Positions 41,688 through 53,278 of a stretch of DNA of 64,000 nt are shown here, in pieces. Position 1 is the first letter of the stretch. Every line of letters starts with the position of its first letter. The notes below the pieces were generated by a model. It ran no database searches. It had not been told where the DNA came from and saw only the letters and a list, made by a program, of their open reading frames with translations. The DNA lies in contig NW_022985441.1 in the NCBI RefSeq assembly GCF_010093595.1, positions 682,132 through 746,131 on the forward strand, read 5' to 3'. The DNA is from Mytilinidion resinicola. Lineage: Eukaryota; Ascomycota; Dothideomycetes; Mytilinidiales; Mytilinidiaceae. The position numbers and the translations under genes were made by a program.

Positions 41688-43315
41688 GCTAATGGGCTAG
41701 ACTTGCGTTCACGGATCATAGTTGCAGCGAGGCGGCGGTGAATAAGTTATATGGCGGCATGGGGAGGGATGAGAGGGCTGGCTGGCTCGGTTGACGCCAT
41801 GGGGCCGGTTGGCTTTGTTGCTGCTACTGCGACTCGTGCGGGTTGAGGTTATTGAGCACTGTTTTGGGACGGTACTCGATGTTGCATTGTCACGTGGCGG
41901 CCATGTGAGTGGTTGATGGCGCTTTGTTCGATGTGGCCATGAGCGGGATCTTCGCATGAAAACAAAGCTTGAGAAGGCTTCAGGAGGCTCAATCTCGAAA
42001 AGAAAACTACACCATCTTCATGAAATCTTTTTGCTTTTGTATAGAATTGTCGATGCCTCAAGAGGTGAGCTTTATGATAAAAAGGAAAGTGGTACAAATT
42101 ATACAATGACCTGTTTTGGAATAAACGTCCCTCCCTAGGTCGCGGAAAACCCACCGTGCCGGAAAAGATAAGGGGTACTTCGACTTCAAACAACTTAGAC
42201 TCGGTGCACACATCAAGATTTCCTATAGTTCTATATAAGTCGTCTACTGTAGCCACTCCTGAACACTCAGAACACCTCCCACCTAAAAATTACGTTCGCA
42301 TCGTCGCTTTCGCGCCTGATTTGCAGAGAGCCTTCTTTTATGGCGTAACTGAATTCCGTCGCCACAGCACCATCGAGCACCCATCACTCCTGATGCTCAT
42401 AAAAGGGCCTTATCCGAGCCTTATAACCTCACTACCATACTGAGAATTCGTCATCAGCTGCTATCGCACGCAAATTCATGCAAGGTCGCCACCCTGGTCG
42501 GTACTTCCGATTGCAGCACTTACTACTCTCGGCTAGTGCAAAATAACCCCGCATGTCCTACATAATCACCACGGTGTAATTTACTTATGTCATCCAGTAA
42601 GCCAAGTTTGTGGCTGTTAGGCCTGTGGCGGTTAGGCCTATGGCTGTGCGGACGCTCGGAATATAATAATCCGACTCTGGAGCAGTCAGCAATGACACTA
42701 ATGACCAACACATCTCAAAGTGGCATCTTTATTCAAATTTTATCCTATACAGTCGCAAGCGAATGCGGCTTCACCCCAAACGTGGCCACAACACGGTTCT
42801 ACCCCACCTTACGTATCCAATTAGGCACCATTAGCCTAGGCACGTGATTTACCGCGGTACAAGAAGGTACTTCTATACCACAGCTTGAGCTGACAAGGGG
42901 TGTGCTAGCGTCACTAAGATGTTCGTCCACTTCTTAAGGTATAAGCAGAATTTCGCCTTCTGCCGTTGGCATGTTAGCCTTACCGCGCAGTGCGCGCCAC
43001 ACTGCGGGCTGTGCAATCAGGCGCACCCCGCTCAGAGCTGAGCTTGTCCAAACTCTCTCCTCACAAAACCAAGGATATAGCAAGGCACAGCAGGATTCGC
43101 TCACAGCACTATTGCGCTGTCTCGCTTTCAGATGCGATTCTTTGGTATAGCTCAGCGTCCTCTCCTCCTGTATACTTGCTAACCTTGGTAGCTAGGACTG
43201 ATATTCTCAACGGACGAGCGAGTTGCCCTGCTCGTCTCTTCAGTTAGGCTGCCGCGTTTGAACCCGGCCGAAATCTATTCCCTCCGCTTGCCCCCGCCCA
43301 GCTCCATGCGATACA
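41688..43315. other. Intergenic region upstream of the NLR gene
   Basis: 1.6 kb without a supported gene. A short internal repeat lies at 42608-42650. Upstream ATG 43305 overlaps the NLR start out of frame. Confidence 0.5.
42608..42650. repeat. Short imperfect tandem repeat (ttaggcctgtggc type)
   Basis: Three imperfect copies of a 15-16 bp unit built on GTGGCTGTTAGGCC-like sequence. Confidence 0.6.
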
Positions 43316-46300
43316 ATGCGTCTTTTGCGACGCTGCGACAATGGCGAGTTCAGTCGTACTAAGGATATAGTTGGCGACGAGGCAATCCCTCCCTATGCGA
43401 TACTTTCACACACATGGGGAGCGGACACCGAGGAGGTCACCTTTGAAGACCTAACAAACGGCACGGGCGAGGATAAGCTTGGCTATAAAAAGATCCGGTT
43501 CTGTGGAGAACAAGCTGCACAAGACGACTTGGAATACTTTTGGATTGACACCTGTTGTATCGACAAATCAAGCAGTGCAGAGCTTTCGGAAGCCATCAAC
43601 TCCATGTTTCAATGGTACCGTAAGGCAGATAAATGCTACGTATATTTGACCGATGTTTTCGACAGTGGCTCGGTCGGAACATGGGAACCAGCCTTTCAGA
43701 ACAGCAGATGGTTTACTCGGGGCTGGACGCTGCAGGAGCTCCTCGCTCCTACATCTGTCGAATTCTTTTCCGCCGAGGGCCAACGACTTGGGGATAGAAT
43801 TTCACTCAAGGAGGAGATTTACAACGCTACAGCAATTTGTATTCGAGCCCTTCAGGGAAGCCCTTTATCTCAGTTTAGCGTTGATGAGCGAATGTCATGG
43901 GCAGAGAGTCGGAAGACAAAACGCGAAGAAGATGCGGCATACTCTCTGCTAGGCATTTTCGACATCCACATGCCACTTATATACGGCGAGGGACAGAAGA
44001 AAGCGTTCATTCGGCTGCGGAAGGAGATCGAAGAGTCTTTGAAGGACCAACGGCCTGCTAAGCCACTGCCGTCCTCGACTGTCCCCTTCCGGCGGGACGA
44101 CGACTTCATCAGCCGCGACAGCCTCGACAAGGTACGCCAGATCTGCGCTAAGCCAGCAGCTCGCGCGGCGCTCGTCGGACTTGGAGGCGTTGGGTGAGCA
44201 ATGCGCCTCGCAAACGTAGTGCCAACACTGATTGCTCGCATAGGAAGTCCCAGATTGCCATCGAATACGCCTACCAGGTGCGGGACAAGTTGCAGGACGG
44301 GTCGCCGACAACATGGGTGTTCTGGGTGCACGCCGGCACGCAGGCGAGGTTCGAGGAGGGGTACCGGAGAATCGCTGAGACAACAAGGATGGACGGCTTG
44401 GACAACCCGAAAGTGGATGTTCTGCGGCTCGTCCACAACTGGCTCTGCGACGAGTCGAACGGGCGATGGGTGATGATTGTTGACAACGCTGACGATTCGG
44501 CTGTCTTCTTCCCTCCACATCACGGAACGCAATCCGCTGGAGTTAGTAGTCCAGGTCAAGCAGCAGTGTCAGACTTCCTACCGCAATCGCTAAACGGATC
44601 AATCCTCATCACTTCTCGGAGCCGAGATCTAGCTTATGGACTGACGGGGAACCACGCTAGCATTGTTGAGGTTAATCCAATGGACGAGAGCGATGCGTTA
44701 ACTCTTCTTCAGAAGAAGCTCAGCTGTAACGTAAACAAAGACGACGCCGTCGAATTACTACACTCTCTAGACTATATGCCCCTCGCCATTACGCAGGCGG
44801 CGGCTTACATTAAGCAGAGAGCACCACGCATAACCATCTCGCGATACCGAGACGAAGTCCGCAGGAGCGACCACGACCGAGCGCGTCTACTTAGCAAGGG
44901 CATTCAAGACAATCGCAGGGACGGCAGGGCATCCAACTCTATTATCGCGACGTGGCAGATCTCATTTGAACATATCCGGAGAGAGATGCCTACTGCCGCT
45001 CGACTACTCTCGCTAATGAGTCTTTTCGACAGACAGGGGATTCCGGAATTGCTTCTCCAGGGTCGATATCAGCGAGACGAGGATAGAAAAGCTGACTTTG
45101 AAGAGGACATTCACACGTTAATGAATTACTCGTTAATTGGGATAAGCGTGGATGGGCGCGAATTTAAGATGCATCGGCTGGTGCAGTTCTCCACAAAGAA
45201 ATGGCTGGAACTGTATAATGAACTAGAGGAGTGGAAAGAGGTGTACGTAACGCTTATGGACGACAACTACCCAGTAGGACGGCACGAGAACTGGACAGTG
45301 TGTCAAGCGCTGTTTCTGCACGCACGAGCAGTAGTAGCATGTCGGCCAGCTGGTGGACGGGCGGTTAAGGCGTGGGCGTCGGTTCTGTTTAAGGCGGGGT
45401 GGTATGCAAGCGAGATGGGGAAGTATAAAGAGGCAGAGGAGATGTCCGGAAATGCATTAGAGGCACGGGAGGCTGCTTTAGGAGCGGAACATCCCTCCAC
45501 GCTAACGAGCTTGAGCAACCTAGCATTGGTGCTGCAAGGTCAGGGGAAGTATGAGCAGGCTGAAGACATGAACCAACGAGCGCTGGAGGGGAAGGAGAAG
45601 GCGCTGGGGAAAGAGCATCCCGACACGCTGACGAGCGTGAGCAACCTAGCGTTGGTGCTGCGATACCAGGGGAAGTACGAGCAGGCTGAAGATATGAACC
45701 GACGAGCGCTGGAGGGGAGGGAGAAGGTGCTGGGGAAAGAGCATCCCGACACGCTAACGAGCGTAAGCAACCTAGCGTCGGTGCTCCAATTCCAGGGGAA
45801 GTACGAGCAGGCTGAAGACATGAACCGACGAGCGTTGGAGGGGAGGGAGAAGGCGCTGGGGAAAGAGCATCCCGACACGCTGACGAGCGTGAGCAACCTA
45901 GCGTCGGTGCTGCGATCCCAGGGGAAGTACNNNNNNNNNNNNNNNNNNNNNNNNNNNNNNNNNNNNNNNNNNNNNNNNNNNNNNNNNNNNNNNNNNNNNN
46001 NNNNNNNNNNNNNNNNNNNNNNNNNNNNNNNNNNNNNNNNNNNNNNNNNNNNNNNNNNNNNNNNNNNNNNNNNNNNNNNNNNNNNNNNNNNNNNNNNNNN
46101 NNNNNNNNNNNNNNNNNNNNNNNNNNNNNNNNNNNNNNNNNNNNNNNNNNNNNNNNNNNNNNNNNNNNNNNNNNNNNNNNNNNNNNNNNNNNNNNNNNNN
46201 NNNNNNNNNNNNNNNNNNNNNNNNNNNNNNNNNNNNNNNNNNNNNNNNNNNNNNNNNNNNNNNNNNNNNNNNNNNNNNNNNNNNNNNNNNNNNNNNNNNN

Positions 46301-46842
46301 NNNNNNNNNNNNNNNNNNNNNNNNNNNNNNNNNNNNNNNNNNNNGAGGGGAGGGAGAAGGCGCTGGGGAAAGAGCATCCCGACACGCTGACAAGCGTGAA
46401 CAACCTAGCGTTGGTGCTGCAAGACCAGGGGAAGTACGAGCAGGCTGAAGACATGAACCGACGAGTGCTGGAGGGGAGGGAGAAGGTGCTGGGGAAAGAG
46501 CATCCCGACACGCTGGCGAGCGTCTATTGCCTTGCGTACTTACTACACCAGCAGCAGCAGTATGAAGATGCTTCACCTCTCTACCAGAGAGCCTGCGCTG
46601 GCTATCAAGAGAAACTTGGACTAGATCATCCAACTACTCAAGCATGTATGAAGCATTACTCTTCGCTCCAACAACTATGGACGTTACAGGGTTTAGAAAG
46701 CATGGGTAATGTACCCATAGATGTAAGAGGTGACGGCACACACTCGCTATCTACATCCCAAGATACAGCGCAATCTATTGCTCTAGAGCCCACAAAGATT
46801 TCAAAACGACATAGAATATTTCAAAAGCTGGGCTGGAGATAA
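43316..46842 (+). CDS. HET / NB-ARC / TPR NLR-like protein (contains assembly gap)
   Basis: Two exons (43316-44193 and 44244-46842; 50-bp intron) encode 1158 codons, 138 of them N. Residues 1-230 are a HET domain with its three blocks: YAILSHTWG (27-35), YFWIDTCCIDK (74-84) and RWFTRGWTLQELLAP (131-145). The NB-ARC follows, with P-loop GLGGVGKS (288-295) split by the intron, Walker B-like WVMIVDNADD, and a GSILITSRSR segment. From about residue 685 come 42-residue kinesin-light-chain-type TPRs (YEQAEDMNRRALEGREKVLG, then KEHPDTLTSVSNLA). Three full units and two flanking partial units are near-identical, with degenerate units at each end. Such proteins sense non-self and trigger heterokaryon incompatibility cell death, with the TPRs as ligand-sensing region. 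The protein is intact at both ends. Confidence 0.9.
45421..46650 (+). repeat. 126-bp tandem repeats (42-residue TPR units)
   Basis: Units on each side of the gap differ by only a few bases. Variable positions cluster at V/A before LGKEH and at the QF/RS/RY/QD pair before QGKY. The first and last units are degenerate. Confidence 0.9.
45931..46344. other. Assembly gap (414 N) inside the TPR array
   Basis: Sequence is unresolved. The remaining unit parts need 33 nt, plus a multiple of 126, to stay in register. Three whole units would need 411, so 414 is close to but not an exact fit and may be an estimate. Confidence 0.95.
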
Positions 46843-47399
46843 AAGGTACTACGTCGAGGCGGAAGGGGGCATGGCCAATACTTAGATTACTTGCTGCGGC
46901 AGTAGGAAGAGTCCTATGCACTTAGGTAGCGGAGATACGTTTAGCGAAGGTCCGTAGTAAATTTTTTTTTTTTTAGCGCAGTTCAGATGCGCAGCTTTGC
47001 CTAATGCGTTCTGCAGTTTGCCTGCGCTGGCAGTGGGGAAGACTTTGATGAGCTCACCGCTATATAGGGCTGAAGAGGATCCGTCTATAACGCACTGGAA
47101 CGGGAACTAACTAGTGCAGATACAAGGAGGTGAACGGCGCGCCCCACCTTTTAGACGACATTGCATCTTTCTTTAAAGCTCCTCTTAGCTGTTTTATTGC
47201 AAATATTTCGTAACATGAAAGTCCATTGTAAGGCTTCTTGCTTAGTGTTGACACTGTAAAGATGATTTAATTTTCGACTCTTAACTACGGATCTAAAAGA
47301 CCTACCAATTCGATTCCAAGCCAATAATGAGAGACAAGACCTCCCATATGGAACGCCACGCTATGCCAGACGCCTCAAAAGCTCTCCCTCGATACAGCC
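46843..47399. other. Convergent intergenic region between NLR and Rmd1-type gene
   Basis: 560 bp with a T-homopolymer near 46960. No gene recognised. Confidence 0.55.
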
Positions 47400-49248
47400 C
47401 TACCACACACCCTTCACCCTCTTCCCCGCCCAATAAACGGTCCTCACAACTAACAACGCAGGCCCCGCAACGGTCTGCTTCCCAACCACTCCATCCCCAA
47501 TCGCGCCCCTCTTCTGCAAAATCGCAAATCTGAGCAGCACCTCCAGACACGTGACACAAATACTCAACACGATCAGGATAATAATGATCCAGGTAATGCG
47601 AGTCATTTTCTTGTCGGATATGGAGTCCGAGAGGATTTCGCCGAGGTCGAGGAAGACGCGACAGCGCTCGTTGAGGACCTGGATGCGGGGTTTGATTTCG
47701 AGGTATTCGCGGACGGCGGTGTACAGCGGGTGGAGCGTGGGCTCGGAGTCCCAGAAGAAATTGGGGGTGTCGAGCATGTTTGATGCTGGGGGTGGTAATC
47801 AGTTGAAGCCCTTTGAAAGGTATGAGAATGACAGGGACGGGACGTACAGAGATTCACATCGACACGACTCGTGAAGAGTCGGCCGATCATCTTGACTACC
47901 TCTCGTCTTGTCATGCCCAATTTACCTGTGAGCGCCAGTCGACGCGGAATATACTGTGCCTGCAGCATCGTCTTTGCCATTCTTTCTTCGAAGAAGCTTA
48001 GCTTGGTACTTTGCGCAATAGCGTGGCTCATGGCCAGCTTGATCATATGATCACTACTCCGTAGCGTGATCATATCATTGTAAACCCTGGGCCTTGGGAT
48101 ATCCCCATTATACTCGAAATGGAACTCCTCGGTCTCGAAATCCGGTTCTTGCATCGGTCGCGTAACGAGCGAGATACCCGTCTCGCTGGCCGAGAAGGTG
48201 AGGTCCGCCAGTATATCCTTCTCTTGCCTCTCTGTGAAATTCCAGAAGACAGCGACCCCGTAGGAGAACACGAACATCTCCCCAAACGAGAGGGGGTCTG
48301 GCGGAATTCGAGCGTGTAGGCCAATGCCATCCCCAGTATCCGAATCGCGTCGCTCGCCGATATCTTCGGGGCTCTGCGTCGGACTGCCCTCCCCCTCGTC
48401 CCCCCCACGGTAGCTATACTGCTCAGTCTCTCCAAAATACCCCTCGTGGTACTCCCGATTCTCATTCCTCTCAATCTCCTCATCCAACACACTCTTCCCA
48501 CCCGGACTCTTCAGCACCGGGCTACTCCTCACCCTATACCCATCGCTCCCCGGCAGCAACGGCAGATGAAACACCGTATACAAACAATCATCGTACAATT
48601 TCGTCCGCGCATGATGCTGCGTCTTCACAAACTCCGCCGTCGACTTCATCTTGTAGCTCTGCGCGGTGCAGTACGCCGTGACCCTCGCCAGCTTCTCCGT
48701 CCGGCGTGCTTTGGGTAGCCGTTCCGCATAGCTCTTATCCCGCAGCCCGCCCTTCGCAGTGCGCTGCTCGAGCTCCTCGTCCCGCGGCGGCCGCTCCCCG
48801 TCCGAGTCCGCGAAATCGCCTTTCTCGTCCTCCGGCTCCAAGTCTGCTTCCGGGAGGAGCACGAGCTTCTCGCTGACTTTGCTGGACCGGCTGGGGATGT
48901 GCTGGGGCAGCAGGCGGCCGGAGAGCTTGGGGTCGAGTGGGTACAGGCCACTCGGCGTGCGGGTGTGGTTTTGGGGACGCTGCAGGTGCGCCGGCGGGCC
49001 GCGGCGCTGTTGCGAGGGGATCTCGGAGGCGTATTGGAGGATGTTGTCGACCGAGATGAGCTTGGTGGTTGAGCGGCGCTGCATTGGGACGCGCGCGGGA
49101 ATGCGGGGGGCATCGCGGGTGTCGGTGACCTGGGGGGATGGAATGTTAGACTTATCGAGGGTTGAAGCTTGAGCTGGGGAGCTCTGGTGGTGCGATATCG
49201 ACGTACCAGGACGGTCGGGCGTTTGCTTTTGGTGGTTGTGGTGCTCAT
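47400..49248 (-). CDS. DUF155 / Rmd1 (RMND1, Sif2) family protein
   Basis: Three exons (49248-49207, 49129-47848, 47785-47400) give 569 residues. The N-terminal 140 residues are basic and Pro-rich, then charged. The DUF155 core is clear: VTAYCTAQSYKM, MFVFSYGVAVFWNFTERQEKDILADL, DHMIKLAMSHAIAQSTKLSFFE, LFTSRVDVNLSSNMLDTPNFFWDSEP and YLEIKPRIQVLNERC. One C-terminal TM helix (TWIIIILIVLSICVTCLEVLL) is followed by a short basic tail. Yeast Rmd1 is needed for meiotic nuclear division; the human relative RMND1 supports mitochondrial translation. I see no mitochondrial presequence, so the cytosolic Rmd1 type is more likely. Confidence 0.92.
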
Positions 49249-50198
49249 TGTGATCTATAGATATAGAGAGCAGGGGCTCTGCGGAGAGAGTGTTATTGAT
49301 GAGACGGCATCGATGGATTGAGGCTGCTTTGGTGGCTCTTGAGACTGCGTTGTGAAGTCCGTTCGGAGGAGAATGACGTGCCGCCTTTAGTCATGGGCGC
49401 TTTGACCGCCTTCAACTACGATCAATAAGGTCTCATTTCAACAACAGCGAAAAGTAATATATGGGTTTGCAAGGCGGAGAATCGAGTGCGGAGGTAGGAA
49501 GGACACTCTTCAACCCTATACCATGATTTTTTATGGCTCCTGGTCATGAGTCTGTGTGATCAGTCAATTCACCAGGCCACATCATACGGCGGAGTAGACA
49601 CGCAAAATGGAAGCCCAACATCGCTCTAGATTTCTCAATATAATCTGAAGAACCACACGTAGTTGCGAAAGAGTAGATATCCTAAACCCCATTGATTCAC
49701 CATGTAGCGGCAGATTAGACCATATGCTCTGAAGTCACGGCATCATCAAGATCATGACGTAAAAGCCCTTCATAATTCTTACTCGCAAAATCGCAGCTAT
49801 TTTACACGCCTAGCTCCACTACCCACGGTCAAATCCTCGAAAACAGGCAAATGGGTATTATGAGGTCCAACCAAAGAAAAGACAGGAGACTTCTTCAACA
49901 GTTCCAACCCATGAGCAGCACCTCGAAAGAAAGCTGCCGATTAGAACCCTAGAAGTCTATAAAACATTCCTACGCCTAGGACTTTCACGAAAGTCGAATT
50001 CAGAGTTGTATCCGGTATTGAAGCAGAGTCCAGGAGCCAGAAGCCGAGTCGAAAGCCGAGTCGAAAGCCGTTGCCGTAGCCGTTGCCATTGCCGTTGCCA
50101 CGCCGGATCCAGGACAAATAACACCAGAAAATTCACGCAGTATGTGTGCAGTAGTAGGGAGGAAAGGAAAGAAAATCGTTACCTCGTAACATCTCGTC
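49249..50198. other. Intergenic region with a short GCCGTT-type repetitive patch
   Basis: 950 bp without a supported gene. Near 50035-50100 there is a small cryptic repeat (gaaagccgagtc, then cgttgccgtagccgttgcca) that leaves several frames open by chance. Confidence 0.55.
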
Positions 50199-51440
50199 TC
50201 ACAGCATCTTTCCAGGGACAAAGATGAAGAGACAACAGAACGCTGTGTCGGCTACGATCATCGCAGCTAGAAGTACGATGGCGCGTCTAGTCAAAATTGA
50301 CTTGATGAATGGTTCGCGGATGCGAGAGAAGTCCATGAACGTGTACTCGCTGAAGCCGGCGAGAACGAGAACTGGGTCAAGCTGCCACTGGTGCGAGAAG
50401 AGGGCGTAGACGCAGATAGTGAAAGGGAGGATGATCTATGAGCGTTAGCTTCGTGATTGCTAAAAAGCGGTTGCTAGAGAAGTTAGCGGGTTAATGTAAA
50501 TGACAACGCACCCAGCATCTAGTGCTTCTAGACGCGTCCCGGAAGATCAGGATGAAGGCAGTCCAGAAACCGCCGAACAAGGCCAGCAAACCGATGATCA
50601 AGCGCATCATCATGCTCGGTGGCACAATGTTGCCGAGACCCTTGCTCTGGAGGAAGCCTGGGAAAGCGTCACGCTCCATGGCTTGAAAGACGTAGTCCTT
50701 GGCAGCATCGAATAGCTCTGGGTCGCTACGCTGATCGGGGCCCTCGATGGCTTCCTGGATGTCGTTGAGGATACCCTGGGGAATGATGATCTCACGCTCG
50801 GAGCCGGGTAGAAGGTAGGTGTACAGAATCTTCTCAGCAGAAGCACGGAGGTCCTCGCGCTTGGGGACATTGTCCGCTCCGGACGAGATCTGGCCTGGCG
50901 AGCTCGAATTATTGCCGGGAGAGCTACCATCATTGGTCATGAAGCTAGGTCGGGGTCGCTCCATTCCCGGAGTCGAGCGGTTGCTTCCCAGACTGCCCTG
51001 GGGTGAGTGGTTGGTGCTCCCATGGTCGGAACGCAGGAACGCGGAGAGGCGCTGGTCTGAGGTGCTACCCTTCTCGTTGGAGGGGCCCTCGCCCGCGTTG
51101 TCTAGGATGTACGAGGAACGCTTGCTAGTCTCTTTCTCCAGTTCCGGGGTGTCTTCGATGACGGATCGGTGAAGGCGGCGAACATAGTGTCGGCAGAGCG
51201 AGAGATGTTGCGAGACATCAAGCCTATACCACGTATTAGCGAAGGCCCGAAAGATCTCTCCTCTCCTCCAGGAACTCACCAGAAGTCCAAGTAGTCAACC
51301 GAGCGCTGCTGGTCGCGCATGTAGATGTAGAACGAGAACAGGTCGACGGGCGGGAGGGTCTTCCGACTCAGGACCTCGAAGAGGCTGGGGAAGCCCGACC
51401 TATGGTAGGCGCGGTCCGGGAGAGGTGATGGAGTCGTCAT
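50199..51440 (-). CDS. RGS-domain membrane protein, Rax1-like
   Basis: Three exons (51440-51280, 51223-50512, 50435-50199) give 369 residues. The N-terminus (PSLFEVLSRKTLPPVDLFSF, then RDQQRSVDYLDFWLDVSQH) opens an RGS domain. The domain is interrupted by a Ser-rich linker and completed by ASAEKILYTYLLPGSEREI through FDAAKDYVFQAMERDAFPGFL. Three hydrophobic segments follow (LIIGLLALFGGFWTAFILIF, then ILPFTICVYALF and IVLLAAMIVADTAFCCLFIF). Yeast Rax1 has the same RGS plus C-terminal TM layout and marks bud sites together with Rax2. In filamentous fungi this type is annotated as RgsC/D-like. Plasma-membrane location is expected. All splice sites are canonical, and the ATG is the first in frame. 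Confidence 0.88.
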
Positions 51441-51935
51441 GTCAGGCGGCGGAGGATGAGGTCGCTGTGTCGGATGAGAGAACTAATCGCCGTGGAAGAT
51501 GAAGCCGGCGGGAGAGAGCGTAGGCCCTCGTTGCCGGGTCGTGAGACTGCGCTTCTAAGACGCCGCGGCGAGGGTGTAGTTGAGAACGGTGAGGTTCCTC
51601 CTGTCGGCGGCGAGGTGAGATGGACTGCGGTGAGATAGGTCGCCAATTGATGCAAGAAGGCGGTTCGTCGTCGGGAGATTGGACGTGGGCCCTGTGGTCT
51701 TGGCGCGATGGCTGGAAACGAGTGGATGAGGCGACCTCGCGATGGAATTGCGGCGACCTCACAGCGGACGAGGCCAGCTGGACGCGACGAGGGGTACGGC
51801 GGGGAGATGTTGGGTGGAAGAGAGCGGGCGATGGCGTCGCTCGGTGACGATAAGTGAGATGGTGTTGAGGCTGGCTTGGCTCGAAGAGGAACAGGCCTGC
51901 AATCCTGCGACGCCGCCCGTGTCGATCCTTTTTCC

Positions 51936-51968
51936 TGACGCCGCCTGACGCCGCCTGACGCCGCCTGA
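51936..51968. repeat. 10-bp tandem repeat TGACGCCGCC, three units
   Basis: Three exact consecutive copies of TGACGCCGCC followed by TGA. A related CGACGCCGCC occurs 30 bp upstream. Confidence 0.9.
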
Positions 51969-52076
51969 CTCCTGGGCGCCCGGGGTGTGAGAAGCCGTCA
52001 AACGCGAAAGGTCAGGCAGTTCCAACTACGATGGCTGGGAGAAGGCTCAACTCTACAACGAACTGCCGGGGCTGTG

Positions 52077-52112
52077 CGCGTGTATGCCACTGCTGGGGTG
52101 CTTCAACGCCAT
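52077..52112 (-). repeat. Dispersed short repeat, inverted copy
   Basis: On the minus strand it reads gcgttgaagcaccccagcag, then tggcatacacgcg. It forms an inverted pair with the copy at 52164-52206. Confidence 0.65.
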
Positions 52113-52163
52113 TTCAGATATCTACACGAGACAAAAGCTCTTCACCTTGGGCTATGTAGAAAC

Positions 52164-52206
52164 TTGTTGAAGCAACTCAAGTAGTGGCAGACAGGTGTAC
52201 ACGAGA
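52164..52206 (+). repeat. Dispersed short repeat, direct copy
   Basis: Reads ttgttgaagcaactcaagta, then gtggcagacaggtgtacacg. About 50 bp separate it from its inverted partner. Confidence 0.65.
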
Positions 52207-52431
52207 CAGGTGCTGAACAAGTGTGCCACTTTTTCATGCCCAGCGTGATTGCATCAAGGGGCCCCAGCAAGGTGGAGTCGTGTAGCTTCCAATAGCTAGT
52301 TACTCAGCCGCAAGGCAACAGTACTGGAGGCCTTCCACGGCGTCGCATAGCCCCAGTAAATCAAAAACAGAGTCACTCTCCGTTCGCGAATCGCACACAT
52401 ACATAAAGCCTGCATCTTCACGAGCCCCGGC

Positions 52432-53278
52432 ATGCTTAAGTCCGTTGTCAAAAAAGCCGTCACTATGTCTGCTACCAAGAAACCCTTCACTTTGCCCAAG
52501 GGCTTCCTCAAGGGCCCAGCTCCCGCCATCAAGGTCTCCAAAATCGATTTTGCCAACTCGACCATTCCCGAATACAACGACCTATGGGCAGTAGTCCTGG
52601 ACGATGTCATGACTCCGGAAGAATGCAAAGCGCTGGTGAACGCTGCCGAGGCGACGACTGACGGGAAGTGGGAGCGCGCCATGATCAATGTCGGCAATGG
52701 CAAACAGGCGCTGTATGAAGATACTAGGAACTGCGGGCGCATCATCTGGGACGACAAGGAGATTGTAGCAAAGCTTTGGGCTCGCGTTGAGTCTACTGTT
52801 CCAGAGCTACAGTATCTGGAGAACTGGCCCAAGGTCACTGGTATTGGCCCGACGAAGCGCAAGGAGACTTGGAGGATGACCAGGTTGAACGAGCGGATGA
52901 GGTTTCTCAAGTACTCAAGCGGTGAATACTTCCGACGTAAGTAATTCCATGCTAGTAATGATGTGAATTGGCTGCTAAGTACACACAGCGCACTGCGACG
53001 GAACATACGAAACACCAGACTTCAAAGAGAGGTCCTACTTCACACTCCACCTATATCTCAACGACGCATCATCGGACCCCAAGGGCCAGTCGCTGCAGGG
53101 CGGTTCCACTACTTTCCATGCCTACGACATGAAGAGGCGGATTGACGTGGAGCCAAAGATTGGACGAGTCCTCCTCTTCCAGCATAAATTCCTATTGCAC
53201 TCTGGCGACGACGTAACACAGGGGACCAAATTAACCATGCGGACCGATGTCATGTTTGAGAAGGACCGTAGCACCTAG
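52432..53278 (+). CDS. 2-oxoglutarate/Fe(II) dioxygenase, prolyl 4-hydroxylase type
   Basis: Two exons (52432-52936 and 52989-53278; 52-bp intron) give 264 residues. The double-stranded beta-helix domain holds the iron ligands HxD (His and Asp of PHCDGTY, right after the splice) and the distal His in FLLHSGDDVTQGTK. The usual 2OG-binding basic residue follows (the Lys of GTKLTMR). FTLHLYLND, GGSTTFHAY and GRVLLFQH are family strands. The N-terminus carries LDDVMTPEECKALVNAAEA. Substrates of such fungal proteins are mostly unknown; peptidyl-proline or other residue hydroxylation is the family activity. There is no signal peptide; a second ATG (codon 12) follows the first, so the start is slightly uncertain. 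Confidence 0.9.

Larger units (their letters stand above)
51441..52431. other. Divergent promoter region between Rax1-like and prolyl-hydroxylase genes
   Basis: About 990 bp. It contains a 10-bp minisatellite (51936-51968) and an inverted pair of the dispersed repeat (52077-52112 and 52164-52206). Minus-strand ORFs such as 51442-51762 look like GC-rich chance frames. Confidence 0.55.

Noticed and set aside
41849..42256. Minus-strand ORF of 135 codons between UstYa and NLR genes, considered as a possible peptide precursor
   Set aside because: No secretion signal, no repeated core peptides and no KR processing pattern.
45389..46633. Long minus-strand open frames through the TPR array
   Set aside because: Mirror images of the repeat codons; the real gene is on the plus strand with HET and NB-ARC domains.
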